This document shows positions 63,801 through 64,000 of a DNA stretch of 64,000 bases, piece after piece. Source of the stretch: VYFG01 sp965203365 (GTDB lineage Bacteria > Pseudomonadota > Gammaproteobacteria > Arenicellales > Poriferihabitantaceae); the NCBI GenBank assembly GCA_965203365.1, contig OZ241878.1, positions 2,976,001 through 3,040,000 of the forward strand, in the 5' to 3' direction. Position 1 is the first letter of the stretch. Every line of letters begins with the position of its first letter. The translations under genes and the position numbers were made by a program. The notes under the pieces are model-generated. The model saw only the letters and a program-made list of their open reading frames with translations. It was not told where the DNA came from and did not search any database.

Positions 63801-63967
63801 GCCAGCGCCTCCCGTAGGCGCTGTTCCAGGATCACCGTACCATAATCACGGCGCTCTGCTACGGGTCGGTCAGGTGCAATGTCGGGGCCGTGGGCGATGG
63901 TCCAGCCGATGTTGCCCAGCCATTCGAGGGCGATGCCCTCGACTTCGGATTCATTGAGGGTGGTCAT
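60806..63967 (-). CDS. hsdR: Type I restriction enzyme, R (motor/nuclease) subunit
   Basis: 1053 residues. The N-terminal PD-(D/E)xK nuclease has Asp144 in RRPDIILFVNG, then Glu158 and Lys160 in GLIELKN. The SF2 translocase domain has Walker A VVWHTQGSGKSLTMAFYAG, VVLTDRNDLDDQLF, the DEAH box VIADEAHRSQYDFIDGYARH, FIGFTGTPIELED, and motifs V/VI in DMWLTGFDAPSLHTMYVDKP followed by LMQAIARVNRVFRDKPGG. The C-terminal helical region binds the HsdM/HsdS core. The frame is intact. Its ATG overlaps the stop of an upstream gene (ATGA), as in hsdM-hsdS-hsdR operons. Confidence 0.95.
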   Translation of the reverse strand: MTTLNESEVEGIALEWLGNIGWTIAHGPDIAPDRPVAERRDYGTVILEQRLREALARLNPTLPVDALDSAWRQLTQLQGTTTEIRNRAFHRMLINGVTVEYRNGEGAIRGHQVYAIDFEDPTRNDLRAVNQFTVVENRHERRPDIILFVNGLPLGLIELKNPTDEEATIRSAWQQLQTYRTELPTLFAMNMCLMVSDGTEAKIGTLTAGWEWFKRWRTIEGESLADPALPELRVLLEGICAPGRFLKLIRDFVVFEDDGSGVLIKKMAGYHQFHAVRTAVAETARAAQRQQESNNVRKTGAVVSEHPEPHRPGGNPGDRRIGVVWHTQGSGKSLTMAFYAGRIIREPAMGNPTIVVLTDRNDLDDQLFSTFARCQDLIRQPPVQAESRADLRDRLTVQQGGVVFTTIQKFFPEEKGDRHPLLSDRRNIVVIADEAHRSQYDFIDGYARHMRDALPNASFIGFTGTPIELEDANTRAVFGNYISIYDIQRAVEDGATVPIHYESRLAKLSLDESEMIRLDTDFEEATEGEELVRKEKLKTRWAQIEAIVGSDKRLSLVAADIVTHFERRIEALDGKAMIVCMSRRICIELYRELARLRPHWAPPADDTNKERWMRVIITGSASDPPDWQPHIISKSRREALANCFRDPADPFRIALVRDMWLTGFDAPSLHTMYVDKPMRGHGLMQAIARVNRVFRDKPGGLVVDYIGLSNELELALATYTRSGGQGDTVLDQSKAVTLMREKYDICRGLFHGFNHSAWTGGAASDRLSLLPSAQEHVLSQTNGKERCLRAVSELTRAFALAVPHEETTRIRDDVSFYQAVRSALSKRAAGQSRSDEELDYAIRQLVSRAVDSEEVVDIFKMAGLEKPDISILSEQFLEQVKGMKQRHLAVEMLQKLLKGEVAIRRRRNIVQSRSFAEMLEQSLRRYQSRAIEAAQVIEELIQLARELRAADARGEALGLNNDELAFYDALETSDSAVEVLGDDTLRNIARDLVDTVRKNVRIDWTHRENVRANLRRLVKRILSRYGYPPDKREKATQTVLEQAEVLSAEWVVQ

Positions 63968-64000
63968 TCAGACGAGGACAGCAGGCTCGCGATGAGTCCG
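63964..64000 (-). CDS. 3' end of gene upstream of hsdR (partial)
   Basis: The last codons read GLIASLLSSSE and end in a TGA that overlaps the hsdR ATG. By position it is probably hsdS, hsdM or a small linked gene, but eleven residues are too few to tell. Confidence 0.4.
   Translation of the reverse strand, partial: GLIASLLSSSE

Overview
The window looks like one stretch of a gammaproteobacterial chromosome. This is inferred from the pepA-holC-valS gene order, the family-typical valS, tag and ETF-QO proteins, and a GC-rich composition. Metabolic genes alternate with decayed mobile DNA. I could not assign a genus. The gene content (membrane-bound formate dehydrogenase, a DmdA-like demethylase, a glutamine-synthetase-like ligase, ETF-QO) fits an organism that uses C1 or methylated compounds as electron or carbon sources, but that is inference.

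Layout. 0-2.3 kb: end of an unknown gene, a cyanophycin-synthetase-like ATP-grasp ligase and an MFS transporter, translationally coupled. 2.5-3.1 kb: tag. 3.1-5.1 kb: a graveyard of broken genes (IS4 transposase, small membrane protein, thermonuclease with a sunset domain, AAA ATPase, IS30). 5.2-5.9 kb: a frameshifted DUF2335 gene. 6-10.9 kb: pepA-holC-valS. 11.2-12.1 kb: a truncated IS30 copy. 12.2-18.4 kb: ETF-QO, an ArgD-like aminotransferase, a PhyH-type dioxygenase, an McrA-like HNH endonuclease and a small secreted protein. 18.8-23.2 kb: a tight four-gene operon (FMN hydroxy-acid oxidase, TPP enzyme, transthyretin-like hydrolase, DmdA-like THF-dependent demethylase). I consider this the best candidate for an undescribed catabolic pathway. 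23.2-30.9 kb: an insertion-sequence cluster with an intact IS1634-type transposase, one intact IS30 element (27165-28525), several IS30 fragments, an internally deleted ISNCY-type transposase and a TIGR04255 gene cut at both ends. 30.9-35.3 kb: homocysteine methyltransferase, DMT transporter, a PotD-like protein without a signal peptide, and a type III glutamine synthetase / gamma-glutamylmethylamide synthetase-like ligase. 36-41 kb (minus): coupled crotonase, ADP-forming acyl-CoA synthetase and molybdopterin oxidoreductase. 41-43.5 kb: decayed DNA including a ParA tail. 43.5-55.8 kb: a formate dehydrogenase locus (DUF6494, DUF3305, DUF3306, polyferredoxin, TorD-like chaperone, TAT-target peptide, alpha, beta, lipoprotein, gamma, terminator), followed by an unusual tail (unknown protein, ankyrin protein, BirA-like protein, altered Rieske-like Tat protein). 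55.8-58.3 kb (minus): DadA-like oxidase, DUF2237, TANGO2/NRDE protein. 58.4-60.8 kb: a low-GC unknown gene bracketed by two imperfect direct repeats of about 300 bp. 60.8-64 kb (minus): type I restriction hsdR and the last codons of an upstream gene.

How the genes work together. In the formate dehydrogenase locus, the chaperone and TAT-target genes precede a Tat-exported Mo/W catalytic subunit, a four-cluster ferredoxin subunit and a cytochrome b anchor that would pass electrons to quinone. ETF-QO feeds the same quinone pool. HsdR, the HNH enzyme and the low-GC gene are probable DNA-defence functions. No tRNA, rRNA or CRISPR array was seen. All functional statements rest on reading translated motifs; no database search was run.
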